Below are positions 39,710 to 41,318 of a stretch of 41,318 nt of DNA, in pieces. This DNA is from Gammaproteobacteria bacterium (GTDB lineage Bacteria > Pseudomonadota > Gammaproteobacteria > Steroidobacterales > Steroidobacteraceae). The stretch spans positions 1 through 41,318 of the forward strand of contig JAHFSF010000004.1 in the NCBI GenBank assembly GCA_023265875.1, given 5' to 3'. The position numbers and the translations under genes were made by a program. The stretch's first letter is position 1. Each line of letters opens with the position of its first letter. Under the pieces are notes generated by a model, which was not told the DNA's origin, did not search any database, and worked only from the letters and a program-made list of their open reading frames with translations.

Positions 39710-40860
39710 CCGCGGATGCAGTTGAGGTAGAGCTGCTCGAAGTCGGCGACCGTCATCGGCAACGGATTGCTGCCGGTGGAGGGATCTGCCAGCGCCTGCG
39801 GCGCGAAGACTGCCGCATGCTCCTCGCGTACGCCGAGCCCGGCGAGCGTCGGCGGAATGCCGATCGTCGCGCGCAATTCCAGCACCCAGTCGAAGAGTGC
39901 CTGGTACGAATGCTGCCTGAGACCGAGCCAGGCGGCGAGCCGGCCAATTTTCGGCTCGATCGCGCGCCGGTTCCAGGCGAGAACGAACGGCATGACGACC
40001 GCATTGGTGAGCCCGTGGTGGGTGTCGAGATTGGCGCTGCAGGGGTGACTCAGGCTGTGCATCGCGCCCAGGCCCTTCTGGAACGCGGTCGCGCCCATCG
40101 AAGAGGCGACCAGCAGGTGCGAGCGCGCCTCGAGATCGCTGCCGTTCGCCACCGCGCGCGGCAGGAAGTCGTGTATCAGCCGCATGCCCTCGACCGCGAC
40201 GCCATCCGCCAGCGGGTGAAAGTGCGGCGCGCAATAAGCCTCGAGGCAATGCGACAGCGCATCCATGCCGGTCGCTGCAGTCACCTTTGGCGGCAGGCCC
40301 ACGGTCAGCTCCGGGTCACAGATCACGATGCCCGGCATCATCTTCGGGTGGAAGATGATCTTCTTCAGGTGATCGCGATGATCGGTGATCACCGAGGAGC
40401 GGCCTACCTCTGAACCCGTGCCCGCCGTCGTGGGCACCGCGACGACCGGCACCATGCCGGCGACATTGACGCGCGTCCACCAGTCCTCGCGATCCTCGAA
40501 ATCCCAGATTGGCCGCGTCTGCCCCACCATCAATGCAATCGCCTTGCCGGCGTCGAGCCCGCTGCCGCCGCCGAAGGCGACCACGCCGTCGTGACCGCCG
40601 TCCCGGTAGATATGCACACCGTCGATGACGTTCTGCTCGACCGGATTCGGTCGGACATCGGAGAACACCGCGCAGTGCAGGCCGGCGTCGCGGCAGGAAG
40701 CCAGCGCATTCGCAACCATCGGCAGCGCCGCCAGGCCCGAATCGGTGACGAGCAGGGGCCGGCGCATGCCGAGCGCCACGCAGGCCTGCGGCAGCTCGCG
40801 GATGCGGCCCGCGCCGAAGCGGATCGTGGTCGGGTAATTCCAGTTGCCCTTGAGAGTCAT
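39706..40860 (-). CDS. iron-containing alcohol dehydrogenase
   Basis: NAD(P)-dependent group III (iron-type) alcohol dehydrogenase, 384 aa; the substrate is not known. The Rossmann-like half has DGVVAFGGGSGLDAGKAIAL (the GGGS cofactor loop) and PTTAGTGSEVGRSSVI. The metal ligands fall in TGMDALSHCLEAY (Asp and His) and GAMHSLSHPCSANLDTHHG (His, His). The gene begins 7 bp after an aldehyde dehydrogenase on the same strand, so the pair would oxidise an alcohol to the aldehyde and then the acid. Related pairs serve ethanolamine, polyamine or polyol breakdown, but nothing here decides between them. Confidence 0.9.
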   Translation of the reverse strand: MTLKGNWNYPTTIRFGAGRIRELPQACVALGMRRPLLVTDSGLAALPMVANALASCRDAGLHCAVFSDVRPNPVEQNVIDGVHIYRDGGHDGVVAFGGGSGLDAGKAIALMVGQTRPIWDFEDREDWWTRVNVAGMVPVVAVPTTAGTGSEVGRSSVITDHRDHLKKIIFHPKMMPGIVICDPELTVGLPPKVTAATGMDALSHCLEAYCAPHFHPLADGVAVEGMRLIHDFLPRAVANGSDLEARSHLLVASSMGATAFQKGLGAMHSLSHPCSANLDTHHGLTNAVVMPFVLAWNRRAIEPKIGRLAAWLGLRQHSYQALFDWVLELRATIGIPPTLAGLGVREEHAAVFAPQALADPSTGSNPLPMTVADFEQLYLNCIRG

Positions 40861-40867
40861 GCCAGCC

Positions 40868-41318
40868 TCAGGTCTGCAGCCGCAGATGATAGGACTTCGG
40901 CCGGGTCAGGTGTTCGTAGCCGACGCGCGACAGCGTGCAGCCGCGCCCCGAATCCCCGACGCCCACCCAGGCGAGCGCCGGGTCCAGGTAATCGCAACGG
41001 TTCATGAACCAGGTTCCGGTTTCGATCCGCGTGCCGATGGAGAGCGCCGCGTCGGCATCGGCGGTCCACACCGCTGCCGTCAAGCCATAGGGACTGTCAT
41101 TCATCAGCCGGACGGCCTCGTCATCATCGGCGACCGGCATGATGCCGGCGACGGGCCCGAAGATTTCCTCGCGCATGACGGGCATCGAATGATCCACGTC
41201 GAGCAGGATCTGCGGCGCGAGATAGGGCGTGCCCGCAATGCTCGCCGGGAATTCGCGCTCATCGATCGCGGCGCGCGCGCCCCCCGCAATGCTGGCCGCG
41301 ACCTGCGCGCGGATCTGC
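40868..41318 (-). CDS. aldehyde dehydrogenase, C-terminal part (gene runs off window)
   Basis: C-terminal ~150 residues of an NAD(P)-dependent aldehyde dehydrogenase; the frame is open to the window edge, so the catalytic Cys and Glu lie outside. Recognisable segments are PVMREEIFGPVAGIMPVADDDEAVRLMNDSPYGLTAAVWTAD (the E-x-F-G-P block contacting NAD ribose), then GTWFMNRCDYLDPALAWVGVGDSGRGCTLSRVGYEHLTRPKSYHLR. It immediately precedes the iron-type ADH, probably in one operon. Confidence 0.93.
   Translation of the reverse strand, partial: QIRAQVAASIAGGARAAIDEREFPASIAGTPYLAPQILLDVDHSMPVMREEIFGPVAGIMPVADDDEAVRLMNDSPYGLTAAVWTADADAALSIGTRIETGTWFMNRCDYLDPALAWVGVGDSGRGCTLSRVGYEHLTRPKSYHLRLQT

Overview
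This GC-rich window is a gammaproteobacterial chromosome segment built around the main translation and transcription gene cluster. The evidence is the gene order tRNA-Tyr/Gly/Thr, tuf, tRNA-Trp, secE, nusG, rplKAJL, rpoBC, rpsLG, fusA, tuf, S10, spc and alpha operons, together with an L17 to MscL/PepQ flank. RpoA, EF-Tu, PepQ, S8 and L5 are close to Escherichia coli in sequence. The direct rpoC to rpsL junction and a tRNA-Trp between tuf and secE recall Pseudomonas and Xanthomonas rather than enterics. I cannot name the genus.

Layout. 1-2567: a GNAT acetyltransferase and a small Ala/Glu-rich lipoprotein (minus strand), then Xaa-Pro dipeptidase pepQ (plus). 2568-34963: an almost unbroken minus-strand block, read right to left. 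It starts with three tRNAs behind a strong promoter, then tuf copy 2, tRNA-Trp, secE-nusG, the L11/L1 and L10/L12 genes, rpoBC, the str operon (own TTGACA-N17-TAAAAT promoter), tuf copy 1, and the S10-spc-alpha ribosomal protein genes. It closes with an intrinsic terminator after rplQ, followed by mscL. rpmJ (L36) is present although the ORF track misses it. 35040-36071: a four-helix membrane protein and a single-domain PilZ protein. 36215-39709 (plus): cysK, cysE and a Tat-exported PhoD-like phosphatase, tightly packed. 39706-41318 (minus): an iron-type alcohol dehydrogenase and the C-terminal part of an aldehyde dehydrogenase cut by the window end.

Most of the window makes the core ribosome, RNA polymerase and elongation factors in one co-directional block, with internal promoters and RNA structures where stoichiometry is usually tuned. 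CysK and CysE form the two-step serine-to-cysteine route, and the SAT C-terminal Ile suggests they bind each other. The ADH/ALDH pair would oxidise an alcohol to an acid.

I found no mobile element, CRISPR array, phage, toxin or defence system and no convincing new multi-gene system. The points of interest are lineage-specific features of core genes: two large insertions in RpoB, a charged tetrapeptide-repeat head on S11, a long basic tail on L17, near-identical tuf copies differing in start codon, a tRNA-Tyr gene without an encoded CCA, and an overlapping promoter/terminator-like element between rpsJ and rplC.
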